A stretch of DNA of 64,000 bases from Dimorphilus gyrociliatus (taxonomy: Eukaryota > Annelida > Polychaeta > Dinophilidae): NCBI GenBank assembly GCA_904063045.1, contig CAJFCJ010000009.1, forward strand, positions 1,364,968-1,428,967, read 5' to 3'. Below are positions 1 through 13,361 of this stretch, piece by piece. Numbering within the stretch: the stretch's first letter is position 1; every line of letters starts with the position of its first letter. Both the position numbers and the translations under genes were made by a program. The notes beneath the pieces were generated by a model. The model was not told where the DNA came from. It searched no databases and was given only the letters and a program-made list of their open reading frames with translations.

Positions 1-96
1 CTGAATAGAACGTAAATATTATCATCTGACTGGAAGGGTAAACTTTTCGTTGTATTTAAAGTTCATTTATAATAAATTGTTTGCCAATTTCCTCAG

Positions 97-1356
97 CCGG
101 TTTAGTATCCATTGGACAAACCGCTAATATAAATATCCCAGTATCTACAGCTGGTGAGTAATACCTTATTAAAGGTTATAGTTGCTATATAATAAACTGT
201 AATATCTTGTTTAATACCTATTAGTGCCTACCACTGATTCCGGAACTCCGATTTATTCCTTAAAGAACAAGGATGGGAAAATCTGCTTTAAGGCTGCTTT
301 CGACTCGGAAGTTCATGTGAGGTTTAAGCCTGATAATACTACCAAGGTTCCATTCATTTATTATTTCCTAACATTTTCCTTATTATCATATAACATCCTA
401 ATGGTACGATAAGAAAAACATACATAAATACATACAGGAAAAGACCGTAGTAGTCAAAGTACCAGCTGATGCGAGCGCAACCGGTAAATGTGACGAATAT
501 AATTCTGCTTTGACTCTAAAATGGTCCAAATATTCTTTAAAATTTTCATTTCAAAAAGTAAGTTTAATTAATTAATTAATTAATTTTTTTATTAAAAAAA
601 AAAGAATTCTATATTTTATAAGTATAATTACTTTTTTTTGTAGAAGGCTGCTAATTTAACAACAAAAAAGCACAAAGCAACGCAATTATACTATTCTAAT
701 GGAGTAAATTTTACTATAAATACTACAAATAATTCTGATTTCCCAGACTTACGTGACGAAGGTTAGTCGTCAAATTGGATAACACTTCTCTCTATTGTTT
801 TTTTTTTTTTTTTCCCTTTATCTTATCTTTCTCAATAAAAGGTACAAAGACTTTAGAGAAGAAAACGAAACAAGTAGGGTTCATAGTATCACCCTCTAAT
901 CAATCATACAGCTGCGTAATACTGCAAAAATATACATTGAAGTTACCGTATTTATATAAAAAAACCAGTCAGTTTAAAAATGCTAAGCTTCATTTGAAAA
1001 ATGTACGATTTCAACCGTTCAACGTACCGGAGAGTGGCAAATTCTTAAAAAGTAAGTGTTACACTTTCAAACCTTTCTTCCTTTAATCAATTTATTAAAA
1101 ATAAACAAACAAAGAGTATAATATAGTTAAAAGAAAAAAGCAAATAGAAGGAAAGCATAAGACTTTATATAAACAAAGAATAAATATTAATATAACAGGT
1201 CACGACTGTCCAGCGGACGTCGCCAATAAACAAGCAAAACAGAATATTGTACCTCTGGTTGTTGCCTCTTCCCTTGGAATTTTCATCATCATAATTATTT
1301 TTGCTTATTTTATTAGTAAAACACTTAATAAACCGGGTTATAAGGCAGTTGATTGA
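97..1356 (+). CDS. LAMP-family lysosome-associated membrane protein (5' partial)
   Basis: Six exons are visible: 97-153, 225-346, 438-557, 644-761, 842-1051 and 1199-1356, with matching phases throughout. The protein is a luminal domain with four cysteines spaced as in one LAMP domain (GKICF, GKCDE, YSCVI, HDCPAD), several N-glycosylation sequons, a transmembrane segment of about 20 residues (IVPLVVASSLGIFIIIIIF), and a short cytosolic tail ending GYKAVD. The tail carries a Gly-Tyr-x-x-hydrophobic motif, the lysosomal sorting signal of LAMP1/LAMP2, so the product should sit in the lysosome limiting membrane. The start codon and signal peptide lie upstream of base 1 or in an exon I cannot see. 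The second visible intron begins GTTCCA, a weak donor. The family is well supported; the particular paralogue (LAMP1, LAMP2 or an invertebrate single-domain form) is not. Confidence 0.85.
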
Positions 1357-1864
1357 TAAGGAATGAAATATGTTTCCATTTCTTTTATTATTGGTTAACA
1401 TTAAAATTGATGACTCTGCTGTTTTCGTGATTGCATTTTATCTTAGATTGATGATTGTCAGTTTGATCACATTATAAAAATCGCACATTGTTGTTGTTAC
1501 TTATAAAATTTTTTTTTTAATTCATTCATTCTAAAGAATATGTATTCTTAACGTCGTCAAGAACGAATATAAAGATATATCCCTCATTTCCTTATGCAAA
1601 TTAGTTTTCAAACTACATTAAAAAACGTATTCAACATATAGGTTATATACATTCATATACAGCATAAAATATAACATTCTGGGTATACATTAGAGATAGA
1701 ATAGATAACGTACAAACAAGTGCAAATATCAAAAAGGCACCAAATTGAAAACAGAACGAAAAAAGTTGACATGATGTTTTAATAATAAAAAAACGAAGAC
1801 GGATTATTTTGTATACCTGTACAATTTCTAATGATGAGTATATGTATGCACATATATACTAAAA

Positions 1865-1910
<46 letters not shown>

Positions 1911-2134
1911 CGATATGTTAATTGACACATGTGCTTATGCAAGAATTAAAGCAGGTTAATCAACTCTACAAGTGTTAGGCAGAAATTGATATGTTTTTCT
2001 TTTTTTTAGATTGATATGAGCAATATTTAATCACAGTTTTATACCCTCTTCAAGTGCCTGCTCATCATGCTAAAAAACAAACTAATAGACAACTACAGTC
2101 GAATAACAAATAATATTATCTTAACTCACTCCTT
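1357..2134. other. Convergent intergenic spacer with (AT)n tract
   Basis: This lies between the 3' ends of the LAMP-type gene and the PAK gene. It holds presumed 3' UTR sequence of both and an (AT)n microsatellite at about 1866-1910. No convincing coding ORF. Confidence 0.6.
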
Positions 2135-4279
<2,145 letters not shown>

Positions 4280-5407
4280 CTTTTATTACCTGTTTATAAA
4301 TTGCGAGAATGGTAAATACGTTCTGATAAAATTCTATACGACAAGCGCATTAATTCTGTCTAGGTTTACACTACTACTTTTTAGATAGCAAAACTTCCGG
4401 TTCTCCTACTTAACCGTACACAAAAGAGGAAATCAAAAAGGTAAAAAGATCCTGTAGCAATATCAATTTCACAGTAGTAAAAATAATATTACTGCTTTCA
4501 CCTCTAATCCCCAAATTACTTCTGTGAGATCGAATAATACATTAATCGGCCCCGTCTCGGTTTTCACCTAATAAAAAACCCGGGACTTTGAAAAAGAGCA
4601 CCAAACTTTGGCAAATAGCCAACGACCATTCGAAGTTTTTACTTCCAATCCAAACCTCTTGAGCAGATCAACTCAACGCAATTGACTACCAAAGCGATAA
4701 ATGCTATTACAATGACGCTGATCCTTAGCACCTTTCACCTTTTCATCTACACTGGTTTATTTACCACGCCCATCGAATTTAGGCTACTACAGCAAAATCA
4801 AAACAAAAATCTACGAAATTTGAAGTTCATTTGGAAACCGGATATTCAGCTTTATGCATTTTTACAGGTAGAACCCATGAATAATAGGTAATACAGAACC
4901 TATTTTATTCCACTTAACTGTGTCTCACCGATGCCCACATAACAAGTACCAAAAAGAACGGTTTAGCTTTATTCAAACACCAAAATCAACCTACTAATTT
5001 AATACGAATCTTTATATTAATACCTGATTCACAAAAATTATTCACGTTTAGAAAAACATCAATAAAACAATCAATTTTCAATTTATCACTCTTCGCGCTC
5101 GCTCATCGTCCATGGACATAATCCACGTGACCTCTTTTGACCAATCACAATCAAAGTCTCAAAAGGTGTATAGAAAACATTTTTGAGATGTACAATTTCG
5201 TGTACTTCCGGTAGCCATTTTGAAAAGTTGTATTTACATATAGGACAACATTTTGTTTTTCCTGAATAGGTCTACAACTAATAATCGCACGCCCAACGTT
5301 ATCCGCCATTTTGTAAGGAACTCGTTGTGAAAGCGTTGTTTTAAAGATTTACCTTCTATTTCTCCCTAGAATATATTTGGTTACGGTTATCTCGATTATT
5401 TCGCATC
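4280..5407. promoter_or_regulatory. Divergent promoter region, PAK / bZIP
   Basis: A 1.1-kb spacer between two start codons pointing away from each other. It contains an E-box (CACGTGAC, 5124-5131). An ORF at 4699-4869 looks weakly like a signal peptide but has no other support. No further coding content was recognised. Confidence 0.4.
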
Positions 5408-6373
5408 ATGGAGGTTATGCCGACAAGCGAATTGTATCTGGATGGCGAGAGTGACGAAAATTTAGATGTCTTCCTCACTGAAGCACAGAATGACCTGTTC
5501 GGAGAAATAAGTAAGGAGGTACCGATTGGAAAAATGAGCGCGTTCGATGAAACTGAAACTACTGAATATGAATCTTTGAATTTTAAGTCTAAGTCACCAA
5601 CAAGCCTTGAGCAGCTATCCCCTTCCTCCAACGGATCCAGTGGTTCTGAAGGTCAAGATTTCATTAAATTTCGTACACGAAGAATGCAGACCAGAAGTCA
5701 GACTGAATCAAAAATAAACTCTGTTTCTACAAAGCCAATAAAAGCCTATATATTAAAACCTGTGTCCAAACCATCACAACAGGAAGAGAAGCCCTATGCG
5801 AAAAAATATAGTTCGAATTACTATGACACAGATTCAAATGTGTTTCATTCAAGTATGACAAAAGCTGCATTAGCTGCTAGAGAACAAAGGCAAAAGAAAA
5901 AGAACTATGTAAAAACTTTAGAGGAAACTGTCCACAACCTAAAAGAGGAAAACGCTGCTCTCAAGAAATCCTCAGTTCAGTTAAGCAAGTCAATAAATGA
6001 ATTATCGAACGAGGTGAAGTATTTGAAAAGCGTTTTAGCCAACGAAAGTACTCTTTCTTCTCTTTTAGCTAATCTACCACTAGTTACTAATTCTAATGGT
6101 TTGGCAATACCAATTAATACTGGAAGGAAAAGAAAGCATTATAAAAGAGTGGAAACTTCTGATGATGATAGTGAAATTGATGTTGAATCAACTCCTAAAA
6201 AAGCTTCTAAACACGATCATTCATATGGTTGTCAACAACAGCAAAAAAAGAAGAATGTAGTAGGTGAGCAGTCAGCAGGCATTTGTCTGCACCTAACAAA
6301 CAAACACGTTTCTGTTGAATTTTGTCCGCAATGCAACAGCAAATCGAATCGACTGGCTTCAAAATTCGAATGA
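5408..6373 (+). CDS. CREBZF: CREBZF/Zhangfei-like bZIP transcription factor
   Basis: A single-exon gene of 321 residues starting at ATG 5408. An acidic N-terminal half (about 1-150) precedes a basic region and leucine zipper at about 151-215. The segment just after the zipper (YLKSVLANES, about 205-214) matches the signature of CREBZF. A DHSY tetrapeptide at 270-273 fits the host-cell-factor binding motif [D/E]HxY. The C-terminus (GICLHLTNKHVSVEFCPQC) resembles the conserved CREBZF tail. In the basic region the Asn that is nearly invariant in bZIP proteins is Ala (KAALAAREQR), which fits reports that this family binds standard bZIP sites poorly alone and acts by heterodimerising with other bZIP factors. 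Nuclear, with roles in stress-response transcription in vertebrates. Confidence 0.88.
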   Translation: MEVMPTSELYLDGESDENLDVFLTEAQNDLFGEISKEVPIGKMSAFDETETTEYESLNFKSKSPTSLEQLSPSSNGSSGSEGQDFIKFRTRRMQTRSQTESKINSVSTKPIKAYILKPVSKPSQQEEKPYAKKYSSNYYDTDSNVFHSSMTKAALAAREQRQKKKNYVKTLEETVHNLKEENAALKKSSVQLSKSINELSNEVKYLKSVLANESTLSSLLANLPLVTNSNGLAIPINTGRKRKHYKRVETSDDDSEIDVESTPKKASKHDHSYGCQQQQKKKNVVGEQSAGICLHLTNKHVSVEFCPQCNSKSNRLASKFE

Positions 6374-6825
6374 ACAAACTTAAAAGAACAGACTATAAAG
6401 AAGACAAGCTTATAGCTATGTCAGTATGATTTTCTTATGTAAAAGCCAATGGGTGACTTCGTGCTGCAGTTATCCGTTGGCTTATTTTTCATTTTTTCTG
6501 CGAGCAATTCTGTTAGTATTAATAGTTTCTTCATTTTCAGCATCATACTGAGTGCGGAAGAATGTCACGCTCATAGCCGTGATAACGCTTGACCGTGTCA
6601 GTAATTATCACATTCATTTGGTGCAAGATGACTGGAGAAATTATATACTGCTTTTTCGATTCAAATATTAATAATAATTTCTCCGATCATCTTACCACAA
6701 CTACATTCCGCAATCACGATTTCGCATACATACGAAAGAAAGAGAACAAAAACAACATAACTAATAGTGAAGTGATATTAATTAATTACTTTTGTTTCAG
6801 CAGTTGGGCATTTTGTTGGTCAAAG
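6374..6825. other. Intergenic spacer downstream of bZIP gene
   Basis: Presumed 3' UTR of the bZIP gene followed by non-coding sequence. The last 25 bases (after the TTTGTTTCAG acceptor-like site at about 6800) may be 5' UTR of the micro-ORF at 6826. Confidence 0.4.
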
Positions 6826-7071
6826 ATGGCCGGTAATGTAAATTCGTATCGATAAAATCAGGGAGTTTGAGTAGTTAGGGAAATGTTATATTATTATGTT
6901 TGTTAATAACAGTTTCAAAAGAAGACGCTGCGCCGAAACTAGAAAAATCTGAAGCTGAAAGTAAGGTGAGAGTAAACACAGTCGTAAGAGGTTCTATCTG
7001 TATGCCCATATTTTTGTAAATAATTTTTTATATACTTAATGAGCGAAATCCTTCTGCAGCACAAATTATAA
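6826..7071 (+). CDS. Possible spliced micropeptide gene (23 aa)
   Basis: ATGGCCG at 6826-6832 is followed by GTAATG. An acceptor leads to 6913-6965 in the matching phase, which ends at a strong GTGAGA donor. A third piece, 7060-7071, gives His-Lys-Leu and a stop. The product would be 23 residues, Lys/Glu-rich and hydrophilic (MAVSKEDAAPKLEKSEAESK, then HKL). An AATAAA lies at 7091-7096. If the second intron is not spliced, the frame continues for 17 further codons to a stop at about 7018. I recognise no family. The only support is consistent splice phases, a good ATG context and a polyadenylation signal at the right distance. Confidence 0.25.
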
Positions 7072-7379
7072 AAAATAGAACCATATCAATAATAAAAGAT
7101 TTATTATTCAAGGAAGGGTTTTGTGAAAATGTATACTTTTGTAAAAAAAAATATTGTATTGTCACTTGAGAGAATAAACTATAAATGTATTAAAAAATTT
7201 ATATTTTTTTAATGATAAATATTGCAATCTTAATATCAATTTATAAACATGACCTGAATATTTATCTGGTGTTGAGGAGTGTTCGATAGTATAACAGTTT
7301 AAGAAGTAAGTATCTTATTTTAAGCGAAAACATGACGTCTTTATGTATTATGGAAAGAAAACTTTGATTTTTCGATACT

Positions 7380-8518
7380 TTATCGCACTTTACTCTTACC
7401 ATTATTCAAAAGTCCGTAAATTCTTTTCACATTAGAATAAGCATTTTTTGGTATAATATAATGGTGAGTGTGAATATGAACGTCCTCGGAGACATCTGTA
7501 CGATAGGGGCAGGGTTTCACTTGGACCATAACAGTACCACCAGGTTTTGGAGGTTCGTAGGGGTCCCTTAACTCAAATCTCTTCATGGTTGAAACATAAC
7601 TCACCCTCGATCTAATAGTCAACTGTTTGCTCGATTGTTGAATTGTCCCTTGAAGAAAATCTTCAATTTTTCGTTCCATCATTTGCAAAGATTGTTCTCC
7701 TGTTTCATTGTCGAAACAGTTCTGTGGAGTCATCGATAGTTTCCCGCTAAAATTAACATTTGTTCAATTACATCAAATAATGAGAGCTAAGAATAATTAA
7801 TCATGTGACGTCAAGTATTTAACAATAGGGAATAGGTACTCTTCTTCAAGAAGTGGACGTATGATTAGTATAGAGGTACAAAAGAACTTACCTTTCCAAC
7901 CGTTTCGGCGCAGTTTGTGGTCTGACAAGCGTATTTAAAGATTTTGTATGCTCTCTTTCCTTCATCCTCTTGACGAACTTATCTCGACTGACATCGACGT
8001 ATCTTTGACGTCGTTCTATTTCGCTAGCAACACCTCTGCAAACAAGTCGATGAGTTAAAAAGCGCTCTTTTGTCCAGTGGAAATGATTATCGATACCTTA
8101 GCTTCGAATTATGTTCAATATCACTCTCAAAAAGTAGCGTCATACTGTTTAATTCCGAAATGACTGGCTGAACAGTATGTGGCCGTTGGTTAGGCGTCGG
8201 GGCTTCGTCGGAAATACTCAATTGTTCAAAATTGGCTGGCAGATGGTTTGAATCGCATTTTAAAGCCCTCTTTTGAATCCTTTCTAAATCCCTTCGTTTT
8301 TCTTTTACATTTTCTTCTACAGTTCGCCTATCCTTCTCCTCTTGTAACCTTTCGATTTTATATAATTTTTCAAGTTCTCTCTTAGTCCTGGCACGTTGTC
8401 CCCGGAGAAAGCCAGCTGATCTAACTCTTTGTAATCGATTTTCTAGTTTTTGAATGTAATAATTCCTTTCTCGAGGCTTCGGTATATAAAACTCTTCACT
8501 ACCATCATCGGTAGTCAT
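7380..8518 (-). CDS. Unrecognised basic, coiled-coil protein
   Basis: Exons 8518-8097 and 8035-7892 join cleanly (phase 2). They encode a charged protein starting MTTDDGSEEFYIPKPRERN, with an Arg/Lys/Glu-rich helical stretch (about residues 20-95) and a short RPQTAP segment. A further exon-like ORF, 7747-7380, ends in a stop at 7380 and reads in part YEPPKPGGTVMVQV and THHYIIPKNAYSN. Its frame requires a phase 1 entry, but the preceding exon ends in phase 2. Either a small exon has been missed, a sequence error is present, or the last ORF is a separate short gene starting at ATG 7733. I recognise no domain; the composition is reminiscent of ciliary or cytoskeletal proteins, but that is a guess. 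Confidence 0.55.
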
Positions 8519-8987
8519 GGCGGATGATATAATAAAAAAGTTACATTTACTTATGCATTTTATCGCTTTCTTATCAGTATCTTAACGTGTTCGGTAATTT
8601 TTTAAAGGTATTTAGATAAGATATAGTTTCATATTTTGTTTCCATGTGAAAACATTACACATCATGCGCATGACACAGGCCTAATGAGGCTATTTTCAAT
8701 TTAATGCCTTAGGGCACCATCGAGAAGAATCGGCTGTTTTAAAATTTCCTTTGATCTCAAATAGGCATTTTACAACCTTAATAATAGTTTTTCACCTCTA
8801 TAAGAATTTTATACTACTACTCATAATTTTCTAACTCATTTTTAATTAAAAATTTTTAAAGATAAAAACTTTCGCCGTAGTTTTTTAAGACGTAAATTCT
8901 ATTTTATTCAAGCGATTGTTGTTGAATTTTTTTTCACAAGATTCACAATGAGAAATGAAAAAGTTTATAGACTACTAGTGTCAATAT
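8519..8987. other. Spacer with PARP1 3' UTR
   Basis: Sequence between the start of the unrecognised minus-strand gene and the PARP1 stop. A reverse-strand AATAAA at 8903-8908 lies about 80 nt past the PARP1 stop codon and is a plausible polyadenylation signal. Nothing else recognised. Confidence 0.5.
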
Positions 8988-11900
8988 TCACCACTTGAAT
9001 TTGAAGTCCATTTTTATTAGGTACTTCATCCTTACTTGAGAAACATCGTAGACAATGTATTCGTTATATAATAAACTGGTTCTTTCTCCTTTTGAATTTG
9101 TACCTTTTCCTAGAGGAATTTCTACTCCGTCTCCTGTAATAATCTTATCCTCTGGATTTGGAACGGTCATCCCCTTTCCTTTTGTACTATGTTTGCCCTT
9201 AGGTAAATTAGTAACGTATTCGGCTGCCTTACATTCATACATATTACCGAGAGCTACTTCGCATAACAGCAACAAGCCCGTAGGCTCTGCTTTAGACGTT
9301 CGACAGTAGTTAGCAGATTTTGATACCATGTCAGCGAAATAGATACCCTTTCCAAACATATAACCGGTAACTGGCGCCTCTGGTGGAGCTATACGTAGAC
9401 CTTGGGAAAGTATACCAGCAAAGTTAGTGGTCCTTGAACCATGCCATAAAAGTTGACGATTGTGCAGATCTTTGAATGGTTTATATCTTTTATCTTCCCC
9501 GTGTTTATCTATTTTAAGTACATCTATAACTTCCAATTGATATTGGTTGTGTGTAGCAGCGTGGGTATTACGAACGTAATCGACAATTTGCTTAAATTCT
9601 AAAGATTCCTTGTTCAAAACTTCCATATCCGTTTTGAGAGATTGATAATGAACATCAATGGGGTCACTTTCACTACCCTTTCCTCCTTTCAATAGGCTGT
9701 AAGCGACTTCAATATCTAGTAAATTGGTCAACATGTCATTTTTTGACTTGATAATATCTACCGTATTTAGTACAGTAGGTTTTCTTAAACCGAAATCATG
9801 TGGAATTAGTGTATAAAACCTGTTCGACGCGTCCAAGTATTGTGTAGGACTTCCGCCAGTGTCTATTAAATGTTGAAGCTCGTTAAGTACTTTATAAGCA
9901 TCTTCGATCTGTTTCTTAGATAACTTTCCAAGCGGCATTTTCTTTAGATCAATTTCAAATTCGAGCATAGCCTTCTTCATACTTTCCACATCGAAAATTA
10001 GGCGTATAATGTCTTGAATTTCTTTCGCCAATTTCGAATTACTTTTCCCAGATAGATCAACTTCAATATCTTCATCTTCGGCGCCGTAGTCAATTTCAAT
10101 AGGATAAAATTTTCGCGGTTTCTTCTGAAAATCTTTTCTCTCTGACCATTCATTTCCGGTTTTCTCGTAATAAACTGTAGTAAAGTTGTCAATTGCTCTG
10201 TCCTTTGATCGAAATTCATCTAATTTATTACCGCCTATTGTTGTTCCAACACGACCCCAGGCTCTAAAAACCCAAAATAATTTCCCTTTATCAGATTCTA
10301 ATATTTGAAGTTTATAGTAAGAGTTGGTCCCTTTTTGAATGTCAACCATATTTAAAACAACATTGTAAGGCTCCCCCTTATCTTGTAGAAGATGAGCGGT
10401 ATCTTCGAGTCCTGAATCGGGATCTACAGCTGCTCCTCCTTTCACTTTCATTTTTGTCTTTTCAGCCCCAGAGAACATTTTCTCATCCTTCTCTCTCTGT
10501 TTCTCCATAATTGACTTTCTAATTTTGGGTTTCTGTATTCTTTGCTTTGGCTAAAAATGCATCATGTACTTGTTAAATAAACGCAAAATGTAACTTTAAA
10601 TGTATAAATAAACAAACAAAATCACTGAAACGTAATAAACTTACATCATCTCCCCAATCGCAAAGTTTATGCTTGTCAATCAAAGAAACAGGGTCGACTT
10701 TCATAGCCTCTTCTAAGAAATCCTCTTTAACAACTTGTATATTATTCTTTTTAGCTTCTTTAATAACCTTTAAATTTTTCTTTACTTCGGCCTCATTGCT
10801 AAAGACTGCAAATGTTTTTTCGTCCACTGCAGTTGCAACTGTACCACCCAGATCTTTAATTTCTTTAGTCAATTCGGCTTTGGATTTTGTAGTTTTTCCA
10901 ATAACGAAAGTCATTCCCTTAAGTGGTAATTCAACATTTGCATCAGTTCCTGCGTTGACAGCCGTTTTAGGAGCAGGTGGAAACACTCTTGTCCGCTTCT
11001 TATACTTGTACTTAGCCCTAAAAATCGTCAACGAAAATATTGAATGTAAAAATTGCCAACAACCTTTGGGAATGAAAATTTGTGAAAGCAAAGCTACACA
11101 GTGAAAGGTAAAGGTGAAATGAAAAGATTCAAGATCATAGCACTCACAAACAATCGGCGTCTAAATACTCCTCAGGGATTTTAAAAGGTTTTCTTTCAGG
11201 CGTAACCGTAGTATAACTACAGGCAGTAAAGCCTGAAAAGTTTCCAGTGCATCGGTAACAACTTTTCCCAGTACTGTAATATATTTTGAAAAACGAAAGA
11301 AAATCATAGTGTAAAGTGAAAGTGATTAAGAAAGTAAAAGAAAGAGTAAAATAGATTAAAGACAGATTGAGCTTTTGCCTTAGGGAATCACGACAGTCAA
11401 GGATCGCTGCTTGCAAGCGTTCACTCACAAATATTCAACATCGTGATAATCCTCTGGTATTTCAAATTTATCCCGCTCGGGTTCAGAAGTTCTATACTGA
11501 CACTTCGTCCAAGCAGAAATATTACCACGGCATGAATAACCGTATTTACTAATTTGGGCGAGAAACTCGTCATCTTACGTCTTCAATTTGTTTATAATAA
11601 ACATGGTATATAGATATTTAAACAAACATACCTGTGTACCAATTGACCTTCTTTACATTCAGGACACTTTTTCAACAACCCAAATGCCATACAATCAGTA
11701 ACTCTGTCTAATAAATTATCGTTCCCTGATGGAACGTCCTGATTATTGTATTCCAAAAGGCCTTTTAAAGCGTTATTCGAAACTTCATTCGACAATTTAT
11801 CCCTTATGGCCCACAACATCTCAGATTGCTCTCTTAATTTCTTTTCCTCGGGCTTTTCCTCTTTTTCTTTCTCTTTCTTAACTTTTTTAGGTTTTGTCGC

Positions 11901-12828
11901 TTCAGTGCCGCCGGTTGCTTTTCGTTTTCTATTTACGAAATTACGCAATTCAACATTGACCAGATAAATAAACATTCGTGTTTATACATACACGCCTTTG
12001 CCTAATTTCTCGATTAGCGTTTCCTTATCCTCTTTTGCTAATTGCTTGTAACCGGGTATCCTTTCAAAGGTATAAATGTTTTAATAAGTTATGTAATCGG
12101 GTTGAAAATTAATTGTTGAATTCTAAATATAAGAAAACACTAACTGATCTGGCTGCATCTCAGTTGAAAATCCAAGATCATCCCGATTTTCAACAAAGCA
12201 ATCTTGATGATACCACATATTCTGAGGTCCGTACATTCTAGCTCTTTGCGATTCAAAGTCCTTCTTAGCCAATCTAACTTCCTGCTTTGGAATTTTGCTG
12301 TCACATCCCCTACAGACACTCGCTCCGGACTTAGCATAGTCAATCAGAAAATCTTTGTAATTCGTTTCGCCACTATAAGCACCATCTTCACCATCTGCTG
12401 AACCTATTGAACAATCACCTGTTAAAAATTACTTTACAAGCCATATGACCTAACCTGACACTTTGTCTTTAATCTTTTTCTGATCGTCCCATCTGAGGGC
12501 ATCGAAATTATGAATTTGATTCACAGAAAGTAACCCTCTAACTCGTTCCCAAAAACAGTTATAATGATACCAGTTAGGCGTCTAAAATGAGTTGGCATTT
12601 ATAAATATTATTACTATGTTCATTAAAAATACCTTTCCGTCAAAATGGGGACTCTGAAAGGGCATAAAAATAATTAGTTGAACATTTTTGATGAAAAATC
12701 AACAGTCCAACCTGAACCATTATAGCTAATCTTAAACTGTCTTTTCCTATGTTTTTGAAGCATTTTTTGCAACTAGCGCGATTGCTTTTTGCGTATTCCG
12801 CTTTGAACGGATATTCACTGTCTCCCAT
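8988..12828 (-). CDS. PARP1: Poly(ADP-ribose) polymerase 1
   Basis: Exons: 12828-12712, 12653-12633 (21-nt microexon), 12581-12455, 12403-12145, 12060-11992, 11928-11632, then 11548-11429 and/or 11273-11148, 11017-10645 and 10550-8988. All phases agree. In order: zinc fingers 1 and 2 (CKKC..HYNC; CRGC..HQDC), a Lys-rich nuclear-targeting segment, the Zn3/PADR1 domain (CPEC plus C-x9-C from the variable exon), BRCT, WGR (FRAWGRVG), helical regulatory domain and the ADP-ribosyltransferase fold. Catalytic His (LLWHGSR), Tyr (KSANYC) and Glu ([10 protein letters not shown]) are present, as is YFADMVSKS. The enzyme uses NAD+ to add poly(ADP-ribose) to nuclear proteins at DNA breaks. With the first variant exon alone the protein is 981 residues, near the human length. 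The first intron has a weak GTTGGA donor. Confidence 0.97.
11148..11273 (-). other. PARP1: PARP1 zinc-finger-3 exon, variant B (Phe form)
   Basis: A 126-nt exon, also phase 2 to phase 2 and also ending TT|GTGAGT. It encodes 42 residues including [13 protein letters not shown]. About half the residues match variant A (shared PER, IPE-Y, both cysteines). The Trp of AWTKC is Phe here. The frame is intact, so this is not a decayed copy. Confidence 0.88.
11429..11548 (-). other. PARP1: PARP1 zinc-finger-3 exon, variant A (Trp form)
   Basis: A 120-nt exon entering and leaving in phase 2. It encodes 40 residues including [13 protein letters not shown], with the third and fourth zinc-ligand cysteines nine residues apart and the Trp equivalent to human Trp318. 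It is the more human-like of the two copies. Confidence 0.9.
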
Positions 12829-13361
12829 ATCGAAATAAAGAAAAGATTGTTTTGTGAGTAGTATTTATATATTACAAATATTTTCGAAACACCATGGGCA
12901 AGTTGGAAATCGCGCAAACAAGCAAAGAGTGGTTACGAAAGGAAAATTGCCCATTCAACCGAAAAATAGGCGCGGAAGCCCCAACCAAACAACTTTTTTT
13001 GCAAAATTTATTTTTGTCTAAAATAATTTTCTTTTTAATTTAATATTATTGTTTACATAGTTTATCAATATTTAAATTTAAAAAATTTATCTTTTTTATC
13101 AATAAACAAATATTATCCTGTGAAAAAAAAACTTGCATTGTAGACACAGTATTGTTTAGCATATTGTAATGGCGGCTCATGCAAACTAACGTCTTAGACT
13201 TTCAAAGTTTCCTCAGAGAATACAGCTGCCCTTACCATATTTTTTACATATAAATTATTAGAAATATTTCGAAATTGTGTTCAAGTAAGTGTACTATAAA
13301 ATAGTTATGAATTTTTCTGGAAATCAACTATTAACTTGCAGACCATCCAGTTAAGTCCGAA
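12829..13361. promoter_or_regulatory. Divergent promoter region, PARP1 / CDC25
   Basis: 533 nt between the PARP1 and CDC25 start codons. It includes a GC-richer stretch near 12970 (GGCGCGGAAG, E2F-like) and a splice acceptor (TTAACTTGCAG) at about 13340, so the first CDC25 coding exon probably has an untranslated exon upstream. Confidence 0.4.

Noticed and set aside
4682-4891. ORF with a signal-peptide-like start in the PAK/bZIP spacer
   Set aside because: It starts from a non-ATG codon, the internal ATG frame has no homology, no stop-side polyadenylation signal, and its end resembles a splice acceptor.
6589-6855. Plus-strand ORF before the micro-ORF
   Set aside because: Low-complexity AT-rich frame crossing an obvious acceptor site, no ATG at its start and no homology.
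11101-11429. PARP1 exon B as a pseudogene relic
   Set aside because: It has an intact frame, proper splice sites, both zinc cysteines and conserved PER and IPE motifs; decay would have broken some of these.
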